Shown here in pieces: positions 53,047 through 61,487 of a stretch of 64,000 nucleotides of DNA. Source of the DNA: Physcousia sp015060555. Lineage in GTDB: Bacteria > Bacteroidota > Bacteroidia > Bacteroidales > Bacteroidaceae. Made by a program: the position numbers and the translations under genes. The stretch covers positions 1-64,000 of the forward strand of contig SUYG01000015.1 of NCBI GenBank assembly GCA_015060555.1, read 5' to 3'. Below the pieces are notes generated by a model that was not told the DNA's origin, did not search any database, and saw only the letters and a list, made by a program, of their open reading frames with translations. Within the stretch, counting starts at the first letter, position 1; each line of letters opens with the position of its first letter.

Positions 53047-55077
53047 ATGTCGGTGATGAAAAAGGTTGTTACAGCTATATGTCTTATCATGCTTGCCCTG
53101 CCGATAGCAGGGATGGCGCAACAGGGAGTCACGGAAAAGGATATGGGGGCGTACCTCTTCACCTACTTCAGCGACCCGACACACTCGCTCTTCATGGCTA
53201 TCAGCTACGATGGCTACACGTTTACGCCCGTGAACGACGGAGCGCCCATCATCGCGGGCGACAGCATTGCCCAGCAACACGGCATCCGCGACCCGCACAT
53301 CTACAGGGCACCCAATGGCAAGTTCTATATCGCCATGACAGATCTGCATGTCTTTGGTCGTGAGCGGGGTTATCGGACAACGCAGTGGGAGCGCCCCGAG
53401 AAGTACGGGTGGGGCAACAACCGCGGACTTGTACTCATGGCCTCCGACGACCTCATACACTGGACACACCACGTGGCCCGCATCGACCGTCTCTTTCCCG
53501 AACGTTTCGGCGAGTTAGGCTGTGCATGGGCACCGCAGACCATCTGGGACCCTGCCGTGGGAAAGCCAATGGTCTATTTCACCATCCGTCAGAAGCCCGG
53601 TGGCCGTACAAAAATGTACTACAGCTATGCCAACGAGTCGTTCACGCGTCTGGAGACGGAGCCGCAGTTGCTCTTCGAGTACCCTGACACCACCATCCAG
53701 GTGCTCGATGCCGACATCTGTCCGATGCCGGACGGGCGCTACATTATGACCTATGTGGCACAGGAGAATCCCGGGGGCATCAAGTACATGATCAGCGATC
53801 GTATCAACCACTTCGACGACTACCATGCCGAGCAGATCGATGCGGAGCGCAGCGGCTGTGAGGCACCGAATATGTGGAAACGCATCGGCCAGGACAAATG
53901 GGTGCTGATGTACGACATCTACAGCGTGCGGCCCCATAACTTCGGTTTCGTGGAGACCTCTGACTTCAAGACATTCACGCCGCTTGGACATTTTAACGAA
54001 GGGGTGATGAAGCTCGCGAACTTCACCTCGCCCAAGCACGGCAGCGTCATCCATATCACGAAGGCAGAAGCCGAGCGGCTGGAACGCTACTGGCGTGAGC
54101 AACCACACGCGGCACAGCCCGTGCGAACGCATTCATTACAAGATAATCTGATTCTGCGGACGCGCGACAGCCTTTTCTTCAAGACCGATGAGGCCCGACG
54201 GATTGGCGACCAGCTGCTGCTCTTTCAACGTGTCACGGGCGGCTGGCCGAAGAACATCAACATGGTGAAGCCGCTGACCGACGAGGAGGTTGAGGTCGTG
54301 CAGGCCAGCAAGTTGCGTCAGGATGACTCGACCATCGACAACCACGCCACCATCATGCAGATGGCGTTTCTGGCACGGCTCTTCCAGCAGACACGGGATG
54401 AGCGCTACAAGGTCGCTTTCTGCCAAGCGGTGGAGTACTTGCTCAGCGGGCAATATGACAATGGCGGATGGCCGCAGTTCTGGCCGCAGAACAAAGGGTA
54501 TCAGGTGCATATCACCTACAACGACAATGCAATGATGAACGTGATGAAGCTCCTGAGGGATGTGCGGCAACAGGCATCACCCTATGATGCGACATTAGTG
54601 GATGAACCTCTGCGGCAGCGCTGCGAACAAGCCTTCAGCAAGGGCATTGAATGTATCCTGCGCACGCAGATTGTTGTGGATGGCGAGCCCACCGTCTGGT
54701 GTCAGCAACATGACCACGAGACGCTGCAACCTGCTAAGGCACGCGCTTATGAGCTGCCCTCGTTCGTCTCCCACGAGAGTGCTACCATCGTCTCTTTCCT
54801 GATGCAGCTCTCGTATTCTGACGAGCGCATCGTCCGTGCTGTCAATGGTGCCATGAAGTGGTTTGCGGCCCACCGGCTGAAGGCCGACCATCCGCTGTGG
54901 GCGCGCTTTTACGACTTGCAGGAGGGTCTGCCGCTCTTCTGCGACCGCGACGGACAGCCACGGCGCAGCCTGCAGGAAATCAGCTACGAACGCCGCAACG
55001 GTTACGACTGGTATAGCAACAGTCCCGCTGCGCTGTTTGAGCAGTATGAGAAGTGGAAAGCCAGGAGCCGGAGGTGA
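53047..55077 (+). CDS. GH43 - PL10 pectate lyase fusion
   Basis: A secreted two-enzyme protein (676 residues). The signal peptide ends near residue 26. Residues about 30-345 form a GH43-like beta-propeller: AYLFTYFSDPTHSLFMAISY, HGIRDPHIYRAPNG (Asp in RDPH), CAWAPQTIWDPAVGKPMVYF, and CEAPNMW (the Glu). Residues about 355-676 form a PL10-type pectate lyase with GGWPKN, STIDNHATI, YDNGGWPQFWPQ, HITYNDNAMMNVM, ELPSFVSHES and LWARFYDLQEGLPLFCDRDG. The pair would cleave polygalacturonan and trim neutral side chains; substrates are inferred from the families. The alternative start at 53056 shortens it by three residues. Confidence 0.87.
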   Translation: MSVMKKVVTAICLIMLALPIAGMAQQGVTEKDMGAYLFTYFSDPTHSLFMAISYDGYTFTPVNDGAPIIAGDSIAQQHGIRDPHIYRAPNGKFYIAMTDLHVFGRERGYRTTQWERPEKYGWGNNRGLVLMASDDLIHWTHHVARIDRLFPERFGELGCAWAPQTIWDPAVGKPMVYFTIRQKPGGRTKMYYSYANESFTRLETEPQLLFEYPDTTIQVLDADICPMPDGRYIMTYVAQENPGGIKYMISDRINHFDDYHAEQIDAERSGCEAPNMWKRIGQDKWVLMYDIYSVRPHNFGFVETSDFKTFTPLGHFNEGVMKLANFTSPKHGSVIHITKAEAERLERYWREQPHAAQPVRTHSLQDNLILRTRDSLFFKTDEARRIGDQLLLFQRVTGGWPKNINMVKPLTDEEVEVVQASKLRQDDSTIDNHATIMQMAFLARLFQQTRDERYKVAFCQAVEYLLSGQYDNGGWPQFWPQNKGYQVHITYNDNAMMNVMKLLRDVRQQASPYDATLVDEPLRQRCEQAFSKGIECILRTQIVVDGEPTVWCQQHDHETLQPAKARAYELPSFVSHESATIVSFLMQLSYSDERIVRAVNGAMKWFAAHRLKADHPLWARFYDLQEGLPLFCDRDGQPRRSLQEISYERRNGYDWYSNSPAALFEQYEKWKARSRR

Positions 55078-55180
55078 TTCTTATGGCCAAAATGCTTGGC
55101 TTTTATTCACTTTTTTATTTCTGTAGGCTTTAATCTCGTAGTTTTTATCTACCTTTGCGCCCGAAATAAGGAATAAGAAT
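55078..55180. other. dut: dut upstream region with -7 box
   Basis: The gap holds a Bacteroidetes -7 box TACCTTTG at 55150-55157, 24 bases before the dut ATG, and otherwise AT-rich sequence. Confidence 0.6.
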
Positions 55181-55612
55181 ATGCAAATCCCTGTCATCAA
55201 TCGTTCGCATCACGCGCTGCCGCAATATGCGACATCCCAGTCTGCGGGTGTAGATCTGCGTGCAAATTTAGACAACCCCATCGTCATCGAACCGCTGGCG
55301 CGTGCCTTGGTGCCCACAGGCCTCTTCATTGCACTGCCTGCCGGGGTAGAGGCACAGGTGCGACCACGTAGCGGTCTTGCCATCAAGCATGGTATCACCG
55401 TCCTGAACTCACCTGGCACCATCGACGCAGACTATCGCGGTGAGATATGTGTCATTCTGGTGAACCTCAGCAATGAGCCCTTTACGGTGAACGATGGCGA
55501 ACGCATCGCTCAGATGGTGATAGCACGCCATGAGCAGGCTGAATGGCAGCTCACGGACTCGCTGGACGAGACTGAACGTGGTGCAGGTGGCTTTGGACAT
55601 AGTGGGATATGA
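55181..55612 (+). CDS. dut: dUTP pyrophosphatase
   Basis: A 143-residue trimeric dUTPase that removes dUTP and makes dUMP. All five motifs are present: SAGVDLRA (I), RPRSGLA (II), NSPGTIDADYRGEICV (III), GERIAQMV (IV) and ERGAGGFGHSG (V). The length is normal. It heads a co-directional set with a TPR lipoprotein, a DUF4292 lipoprotein and an EnvC-like protein, an arrangement I recall as common in Bacteroidales. Confidence 0.96.
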   Translation: MQIPVINRSHHALPQYATSQSAGVDLRANLDNPIVIEPLARALVPTGLFIALPAGVEAQVRPRSGLAIKHGITVLNSPGTIDADYRGEICVILVNLSNEPFTVNDGERIAQMVIARHEQAEWQLTDSLDETERGAGGFGHSGI

Positions 55613-55647
55613 TGGGGTAGGGCCTCGCAAGGCGAGAGCCTGAGCGT

Positions 55648-55726
55648 TTAAAGTTCAAAGTTCAAAGTTTCAAGTTCAAAGTTCAAAGTTCAAAGTTCAA
55701 AGTTCAAAGTTCAAAGTTTCAAGGGG
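55648..55726. repeat. Heptanucleotide repeat array between dut and the TPR gene
   Basis: About ten copies of GTTCAAA (two of them GTTTCAA) in tandem, starting near 55653 and ending about eight bases before the GTG start of the next gene. It is preceded by a GCCTCGCAAGGCGAG hairpin (55622-55637). Confidence 0.8.
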
Positions 55727-55733
55727 TTTAAAA

Positions 55734-57542
55734 GTGAAGGTAAAAGAGTTCTTTTTCTTGCTTTTCACTTTGGTGCTGTGCAGTTGTGGCAGTTCCAAAA
55801 GGAGTACAGCGTTGACCGATGCGGTGCCGCAGCGCGTGGTGAATGTTGCGCGCGAAGCGTTGTCTGAGGGAGACCGCCAGCGACTGGAGTACTACTATCT
55901 GGAGGCTTCGAAGCAGAAGATGCTGGGGAACCATACGACAGCGTATGAATTGTATCGTTACTGCCTGGACATTTGCCCCGATGCCCCCGAGGTGCTCTTC
56001 GACTTAGCGCTTTACCATCTGGGAATGCGCGAGGACTCCCTGGCACTGCAGCGTCTGCAGCGTGCCACGGAGCTGGACCCGCGGAACACTTACTATCGTG
56101 AGATACTGGCCAGCTACTATCTGGATCACAATAAGACGAAGGAGGCGCTGGCACAACTCGAGGAAATGGCGGCGTTGACACCCAAACGCTCCGATGTGCT
56201 CGGACAGCTGACACGTCTCTATATTGCAGAGGACCGCTTAGCGGAAGCCATCCACACGTTGAACCGCATTGAGTTGCTGGAGGGTAAGATGGCCAATGTG
56301 AGCTACCAGAAGTTTGCGCTCTACAAGGAGTTGGGCCAGGAGAAGAAGGCCTTCGCTGAGCTGGAGAGCCTGTGCAAGGAGTACCCCCATGAGATGAGCT
56401 ACCGCCTGGCCATCGGCAATCAGTTGATGGCCGTTGACCGCCTGACCGAGGCACAGAAGGTCTATGAGCAGGTGCGGAAGATAGACCCCGACAATGCAAG
56501 CCTGAAACTGTCGATGCTGGAATTCTACCATCGCACGGGGGCTGACTCGCTCTTCACAGGCCTGCGCGACTCGCTGCTCTATGCCACCGCGACACCGTCG
56601 GAGGTGCGCACAACCCTGCTGCGCGACATGGTGACGAGTGAGATGCAGAACGACAGTGTGGGGCGTCCGCGTGTGATGGCGACGCTCGACAGTCTCGACC
56701 ACCTTTTCCCCAAGGACTTGGACATCCTGCAACTGCGCGCTGCCTACTTCGCCACCTACGACAAGAGCAACGATTCTGCCTTTGTGGAGGTCATGGACAG
56801 GGTCATCGACCTGGAGCCTGAGAACACGCAAGCGCTGTTCTTCCTGATTCAATACTATGGTCAGCGTCAGGACTTCGTGCGGTTGGAGAACCTGTGTCGT
56901 CGTGGCGTGCTGACACATCCCGAGGAGCTACCCTGCCACTACTACCTGGGCATCGCCTGCTACCAGCAAGACAAGAAGACTGAGGCGCTGCAGGCTTTCA
57001 GTGAAGGCATCCGACAGAAGAAACCCGACAGCCGCCCGGAGATGGTGTCGGACCTCTATGGCATCATGGGCGACCTACTGCATGAGATGGGGCGCCAGCA
57101 AGAGTGCTTTGCTGCTTACGACTCCTGCCTCGTTTATCAGGATGACAATGCCAGTTGCCTGAACAACTACGCCTATTATCTGTCACTGCAGGACAAGGAT
57201 TTAGACCGTGCAGAGGAAATGAGCTACCGCTCCATCCGACTGCAACCTGACAACAAGACATTCCTGGACACTTACGCCTGGATTCTCTTCATGAAGGGAC
57301 GCTACGGCGAGGCGCAGGCATATATGAATAAGGTGTGTCCTCCCGAGGCTGATGACTCCTTGCTGCTCAGCGACCCCTACATCGGCGGCGTCGTGCTGGA
57401 ACATGCAGGTGACATCGCTGCCATGAACGACCTTCCCGACCAAGCCCTCCGCTTCTGGCAGCTGGCGGAGAAAGCGGGTGGCGACGGCATCACAGCCGTG
57501 CTGCCCAAGAAGATAAAACTCAAGAAGTACGTGAAGGAGTGA
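55734..57542 (+). CDS. Tetratricopeptide-repeat lipoprotein
   Basis: A 602-residue lipoprotein starting with GTG. The signal peptide MKVKEFFFLLFTLVLCSC gives a lipobox Cys near residue 16-18. The mature part is a chain of about ten TPR-like helical pairs, e.g. AYELYRYCLDICPDAPEVLF, LALQRLQRATELDPRNTYYR, EAQKVYEQVRKIDPDNASLK and AEEMSYRSIRLQPDNKTFLD. TPRs mediate protein contacts; an envelope-assembly role is plausible given the neighbours but unproven. A heptanucleotide array directly precedes it. Confidence 0.85.
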   Translation: MKVKEFFFLLFTLVLCSCGSSKRSTALTDAVPQRVVNVAREALSEGDRQRLEYYYLEASKQKMLGNHTTAYELYRYCLDICPDAPEVLFDLALYHLGMREDSLALQRLQRATELDPRNTYYREILASYYLDHNKTKEALAQLEEMAALTPKRSDVLGQLTRLYIAEDRLAEAIHTLNRIELLEGKMANVSYQKFALYKELGQEKKAFAELESLCKEYPHEMSYRLAIGNQLMAVDRLTEAQKVYEQVRKIDPDNASLKLSMLEFYHRTGADSLFTGLRDSLLYATATPSEVRTTLLRDMVTSEMQNDSVGRPRVMATLDSLDHLFPKDLDILQLRAAYFATYDKSNDSAFVEVMDRVIDLEPENTQALFFLIQYYGQRQDFVRLENLCRRGVLTHPEELPCHYYLGIACYQQDKKTEALQAFSEGIRQKKPDSRPEMVSDLYGIMGDLLHEMGRQQECFAAYDSCLVYQDDNASCLNNYAYYLSLQDKDLDRAEEMSYRSIRLQPDNKTFLDTYAWILFMKGRYGEAQAYMNKVCPPEADDSLLLSDPYIGGVVLEHAGDIAAMNDLPDQALRFWQLAEKAGGDGITAVLPKKIKLKKYVKE

Positions 57543-57648
57543 AGAGTGGAAAGTGAAAAATTAAAAGTGGAAAGTGAAAAATGTCGAAATGTCGTAATAA
57601 CAATATAACGCCCCAAAACAATAACAACCAGAATAAAAGATAAATAGA

Positions 57649-58554
57649 ATGATGAAACTTCAGAAATATGGCTTCCTGGCATTGCTCATGATCGCAATGC
57701 TCGTTGCTGGTTGCCGCTCCAGTCGCAAGGCAGCGAAGGAGGCAGAAGGAACGGAAGTAACAACGTCTGTTGACGGCGTTACCACGACAGTGCCCGAGGT
57801 GACAACGTCGAAGGCCAGCAAGCAATCTACGACAGCCGTGACTAAGGTGGCAGAGAACCGGCAGAGTGTGCGCGGCATTCGTTCCAAACTGAATGTGGCG
57901 TTGCTGAGTGGTTCGCAGATGTCCGCAGGCGGCACACTGAAGATGAAGCGCGACGAGATCATCCAGATCTCCTTGTCTGCTGTTTTGGGAATGGTGGAGG
58001 TGGGACGTCTGGAGATGACGCCCGAGTACCTGCTCATCCAAGACCGCATCAACCACCAGTACATGAAAGCCCTGTGGCACGGCATCCCTCATCTTGGTGC
58101 CGCCGGCATCAATTTCTACACCTTCCAGAGTTTGTTCTGGGACGAGCTCTTCGTGCCTGGCAAGATGGCGCCTGATGCCTCGGACTTCGAGACCAAGAAG
58201 CAGGGTGACGACTATGTGATGACCCTCGCCGGCAGCGCTGACAGCGATGCCATGCTGAAGTTCCTGGTTGAGGTAGCAACGGGACTGGTGCGGCAGACTT
58301 CTGTGAGCTCCACAAATGTCAACGCTGCTGTGGCGTTGGACTGGACCTACAGCTCATGGACGACGCTGGGTGGCAAGCCCTTTCCCACGCAGATGCAGAT
58401 GGACCTCAACTCCAGCAACGGCCTGACATCGGCGCGCTTCACACTGTCGCGGCCACAGGTCGATGAGACGATGGGCGACATCCGCACTACCATCGACACC
58501 AATCGCTACGAACAGGTGAATATCTATCGACTTATCAACCGCCTCTTCAAATAA
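57649..58554 (+). CDS. DUF4292 lipoprotein
   Basis: A 301-residue outer-membrane-type lipoprotein. The signal peptide MMKLQKYGFLALLMIAMLVAGC has a lipobox at VAGC (Cys22). The mature protein begins with a charged, low-complexity stretch (SSRKAAKEAEG) and then blocks such as MKRDEIIQISLSAVLGMVEV, EYLLIQDRINHQYMKALWHG and GLVRQTSVSSTNVNAAVALD, matching DUF4292 (LolA/LolB-like fold suspected). Function is unknown. The gap before it holds GTGGAAAGTGAAAAA repeats. The next gene follows nine bases later. Confidence 0.8.
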   Translation: MMKLQKYGFLALLMIAMLVAGCRSSRKAAKEAEGTEVTTSVDGVTTTVPEVTTSKASKQSTTAVTKVAENRQSVRGIRSKLNVALLSGSQMSAGGTLKMKRDEIIQISLSAVLGMVEVGRLEMTPEYLLIQDRINHQYMKALWHGIPHLGAAGINFYTFQSLFWDELFVPGKMAPDASDFETKKQGDDYVMTLAGSADSDAMLKFLVEVATGLVRQTSVSSTNVNAAVALDWTYSSWTTLGGKPFPTQMQMDLNSSNGLTSARFTLSRPQVDETMGDIRTTIDTNRYEQVNIYRLINRLFK

Positions 58555-58563
58555 CAGCAGCCG

Positions 58564-59859
58564 ATGAAACAGCGCTTCCTCTTCGCTATCCTGTCGCTGG
58601 CAGTGGCCCTGAGTGCTACTGCCCAGACCAAGCAAATCAAGGACCTCAAGAGCCGGAAGGTCCAGATGGAGCGTGGCATCCAGAAAAAGAAAACAGAGCT
58701 GGACAAGACGCGCCACGATGCCGTGAAGAAGGAGCAAACCGTTGATTTCATCGAGGATCAGCTGCAGAGCCGCCTGCGCTATATGCAAGGCCTGCAGCGT
58801 GACATCGACACATTGGACAACCGCATCGTAGCCCTCACCGAGGAGCGTCGCCAGCTGCAGCATGAGTTGGACGAGCGCAGGGACAAATACATCCGCAGCT
58901 TGCGCATGGCGCGCTACTCAAGCAACCTGCGCAACCCCCTCCTGTTCATGTTCTCGGCCAAATCCTTCCCACAACTCTATCGACGTATGCGCTATGCCCG
59001 TGAGTTCGCAGCCCTACAGAAGCGGTTGGGCATACAGGTCATTGAGCAGCAAAACCGTGTTCGCGATAAGCAAAATGAGCTCCTTGAGGTGAAGGAAGAA
59101 CGCAGCAACACAATGCGCGAGGTCATTCGCCAGCGCAAGCAACTGACAGCCGAACATTCTATTGTGAAGTTCAACGCTGCCAAGCTGCGCCAGCGCCAGA
59201 AGCAGATAGAAAAAGAAGTGGCCGAGCAACAAAGGAAACTCAATGCTCTCAGCAAGAAGATCGATGAACTCGTGGCCTATGAGATTGAGCAGGCCCGCAA
59301 GCGTGCCGAAGCCGAGGCCAAGCGTAAGCGCGAAGCCGAAGAACGGGCGCGTGCAGCCAAGAACGCCAAGGGAAAGAGCGGGAAGACGGCTCCCAGCAGC
59401 ACCTCCAAGAGCACTGCAACCACAAAATGGCTGACCGCCGAGGACAAGAAACTCAACGGAAGCCTGGAGCAGAACAAAGGCCGACTGCCCGTGCCCATCA
59501 CAGGACCCTATCGCATCGAACGTCGCTTTGGCCTTACACACATCACCAGCTCCGTGGTGCTTGACAACAAAGGCATCAACTACCAGGGACAGGCTGGTGC
59601 CCACGCCCGTTCTATCTTCGACGGCGAGGTCTCAGCCGTCTTCCAGCTTGGCAACATGAAGAACGTGCTGGTGCGCCATGGCTCCTACATCTCGGTTTAT
59701 TGCAACCTCTCAAGCACCATCGTCACACGCGGTCAGAAGGTGAAGGCCCGCGACCTCATAGGTACCGTCGCTCCCGATGATCGCGGACAGTTCGTCCTCC
59801 ACTTCCAGCTCCGCAAGGAAGTCACCAAGCTCAACCCCGAACAGTGGATAGGGCGCTAA
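58564..59859 (+). CDS. EnvC-like murein hydrolase activator (degenerate M23)
   Basis: A secreted 431-residue protein. After a signal peptide (to about residue 20), residues about 20-260 are a long coiled coil rich in Lys/Glu/Arg (KQIKDLKSRKVQMERGIQKK). A basic Ala-rich linker follows, then an M23/LytM domain (about 310-431). In that domain zinc-binding positions are not intact: the sequence has RHGSYISVYCNLS where active enzymes have a His before the Leu, and LHFQLRK at the end. This fits an activator of cell-wall amidases (EnvC type) rather than an active endopeptidase. It closes the dut-TPR-DUF4292 set. Confidence 0.88.
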   Translation: MKQRFLFAILSLAVALSATAQTKQIKDLKSRKVQMERGIQKKKTELDKTRHDAVKKEQTVDFIEDQLQSRLRYMQGLQRDIDTLDNRIVALTEERRQLQHELDERRDKYIRSLRMARYSSNLRNPLLFMFSAKSFPQLYRRMRYAREFAALQKRLGIQVIEQQNRVRDKQNELLEVKEERSNTMREVIRQRKQLTAEHSIVKFNAAKLRQRQKQIEKEVAEQQRKLNALSKKIDELVAYEIEQARKRAEAEAKRKREAEERARAAKNAKGKSGKTAPSSTSKSTATTKWLTAEDKKLNGSLEQNKGRLPVPITGPYRIERRFGLTHITSSVVLDNKGINYQGQAGAHARSIFDGEVSAVFQLGNMKNVLVRHGSYISVYCNLSSTIVTRGQKVKARDLIGTVAPDDRGQFVLHFQLRKEVTKLNPEQWIGR

Positions 59860-59881
59860 GGCATTGAGCCTTCACGTCAGC

Positions 59882-60946
59882 CTATGGTGCTGTCGTGCTC
59901 AGCTCCGGCCAGCCGCCGGCCGTCCAGCTGATGGGGCGTTGGATGAGCATTGCAGCACCGTTACGGGTGGCGCTGTAGCCGTGACAGATGAAGACATCCT
60001 CGCCGTCGAAGGTGTAGGCGGCGCAGTGCCCTGCGGCCTCCCATTCCTTCTTGTCACCCTCTAAGAACAGCGTGCCGCCGCCCATGAGCATGTCCTTGCC
60101 GTTGCGGTCGAGGTACGGGCCGCTGACGCTCTTGCTGCGACCCACGGCCACGCGGTAGTTGCTCTTGGCACCTCGACAGCAGTAGTCCCACGATACAAAC
60201 AAGTAGTAGTAACCGCCGTGCTTGAAGATGAACGGTGCCTCGATGGCGTTACGACCGGCAAAGCGCGAGGTGGGGTTCTCTGCTGCCGCAGGGTCACCCG
60301 GACGGTGGCGGCGGGCGATGGTACGCGGACTGCCGGCCATGTGCATCGTCGTGTCGAGCGGTGCCAGCTGTATGCCGTCCCAGAAGGAACCCCACACCAG
60401 CCAGGGCATATCGTTGTCGTCGATGACGAAGTTCGGGTCTATGGCGTTCCAGTTGTCACCCGTCATCTGTCCGTCGGCACCCTTCTTCCAGTCGTGCGAG
60501 CAGACGATGCAGCCCTCATCCTTCCACATATCCGACTGCAGCGAGCGCGTGCTCAGCAGACCTATGGCCGAGCCGTTCTTGCCGAAGGTGGAGCAGCTGT
60601 AGGCCAGCCACCAGCGGCCGTGCCACTGGATGACATCGGGCGCCCACACATGGCTACCGAAGCCCGGCACAGAGTCCGTCGTCCAGCCCGGGATGACGGT
60701 CATCACCGGCTGTGGCAGCACCGTCCACGTCTTCCGGTCCTTCGAGGTCATCTGCTGGATGCCCATGCCTGTGGCATAGAGGTAGTAGGTGTCGCCCTCC
60801 TTGGCCATCACGGGGTCGTGGGCCATCGGTGTCTCTGTCTGAAAAGCTTCGCGCTGGAAGCGGGGGCGGCGCGGTCCCTGAGCCTGTGCAGCCAGGCAGC
60901 AGGCTGCTACTATCAATGTGAGAAAGAGTTTGTGCTTCATTGCCAT
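59882..60946 (-). CDS. GH43 arabinanase/arabinosidase-like protein
   Basis: A secreted GH43 enzyme of about 354 residues. The signal peptide is MAMKHKLFLTLIVAACCLAAQAQ. Catalytic acids are visible in PMAHDPVMAKEGDTYYLY (Asp), NAIDPNFVIDDNDMPWLVWG (Asp) and GRNAIEAPFIFKHGGYYYLF (Glu). The pattern FGSHVWAPDVIQWHGRWWLAYSCSTFGKNGS resembles arabinan-active GH43 enzymes. A -7 box at 60975-60982 and lack of a signal peptide in the longer frame argue for the start at 60946 (or 60940). It may complement the GH43-PL10 protein in pectin/arabinan degradation. Confidence 0.85.
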   Translation of the reverse strand: MAMKHKLFLTLIVAACCLAAQAQGPRRPRFQREAFQTETPMAHDPVMAKEGDTYYLYATGMGIQQMTSKDRKTWTVLPQPVMTVIPGWTTDSVPGFGSHVWAPDVIQWHGRWWLAYSCSTFGKNGSAIGLLSTRSLQSDMWKDEGCIVCSHDWKKGADGQMTGDNWNAIDPNFVIDDNDMPWLVWGSFWDGIQLAPLDTTMHMAGSPRTIARRHRPGDPAAAENPTSRFAGRNAIEAPFIFKHGGYYYLFVSWDYCCRGAKSNYRVAVGRSKSVSGPYLDRNGKDMLMGGGTLFLEGDKKEWEAAGHCAAYTFDGEDVFICHGYSATRNGAAMLIQRPISWTAGGWPELSTTAP

Positions 60947-60974
60947 AGAACAATTCGTTTGCTTGTGTTGCGTG

Positions 60975-60982
60975 CAAAGATA
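60975..60982 (-). promoter_or_regulatory. Promoter -7 box for the GH43 gene
   Basis: TATCTTTG on the minus strand, 29 bases before the ATG at 60946. Confidence 0.6.
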
Positions 60983-61059
60983 CTCATCATCTTTCATCCG
61001 ACCAAAAAGAATCCCTACTTTTCGATGTTGGGGGCCATTTTTCGGTCGCATTAACTCAT

Positions 61060-61096
61060 AAACAAACAGAAACGGCCCTTCTCACGAAGAGCCGTT
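61060..61096 (-). terminator. Terminator of the candidate RNA
   Basis: AACGGC and GCCGTT flank an inner CTTC/GAAG-type stem; the minus strand then reads TTTCTGTTTGTTT. Confidence 0.65.
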
Positions 61097-61402
61097 CCTA
61101 AAGCTATGAACAAATCTTTGTTGAATCTCAGAATAACTTAGAGAACCTAAAACGAAGTTATTTCTCTTGCTTCTTCTGGTCGCATCACTGCGGCAGTAGT
61201 GCTTTTTTCGCTATTCCGAATAGATACCCCGAAGGGTATCCTGCAATCAACTTACCTTAACTAACTTACCTAAAGTGTGAGCAGCAAACACTGCTCGGAG
61301 ATGAAAACCTTTAAAACTAACCTAATACCATGAAAAACCGTATATTATAGATGTATCTTCTCAGACACCGTCTATCTGTTGGAAATGTCTTTTCTCTTAA
61401 AG
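61060..61402 (-). ncRNA. Candidate structured non-coding RNA
   Basis: A 540-base gap between nadB and GH43 holds no gene but has the layout of a small RNA on the minus strand. A -7 box TACCTTTG lies at 61409-61416. The transcript would contain GAGCAG/CTGCTC, a very stable GATACCC-TTCG-GGGTATC tetraloop hairpin (61223-61240), GCACTAC/GTGATGC, AATAACTT/AAGTTATT and finally AACGGC/GCCGTT followed by T-rich sequence (61096 down to 61060) as a terminator. It lacks the tmRNA start and RNase P core motifs I know. The family is unassigned; a long untranslated region is the alternative. Confidence 0.5.
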
Positions 61403-61408
61403 ACAGTG

Positions 61409-61416
61409 CAAAGGTA
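61409..61416 (-). promoter_or_regulatory. Promoter -7 box for the candidate RNA
   Basis: TACCTTTG on the minus strand with no open reading frame of note downstream before GH43. Confidence 0.55.
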
Positions 61417-61487
61417 TGGAGATTTCGTGTATGTTGTACACTAATTGATATTTTTATTGTACATTTTTCATCCTTTCTTGATATATA

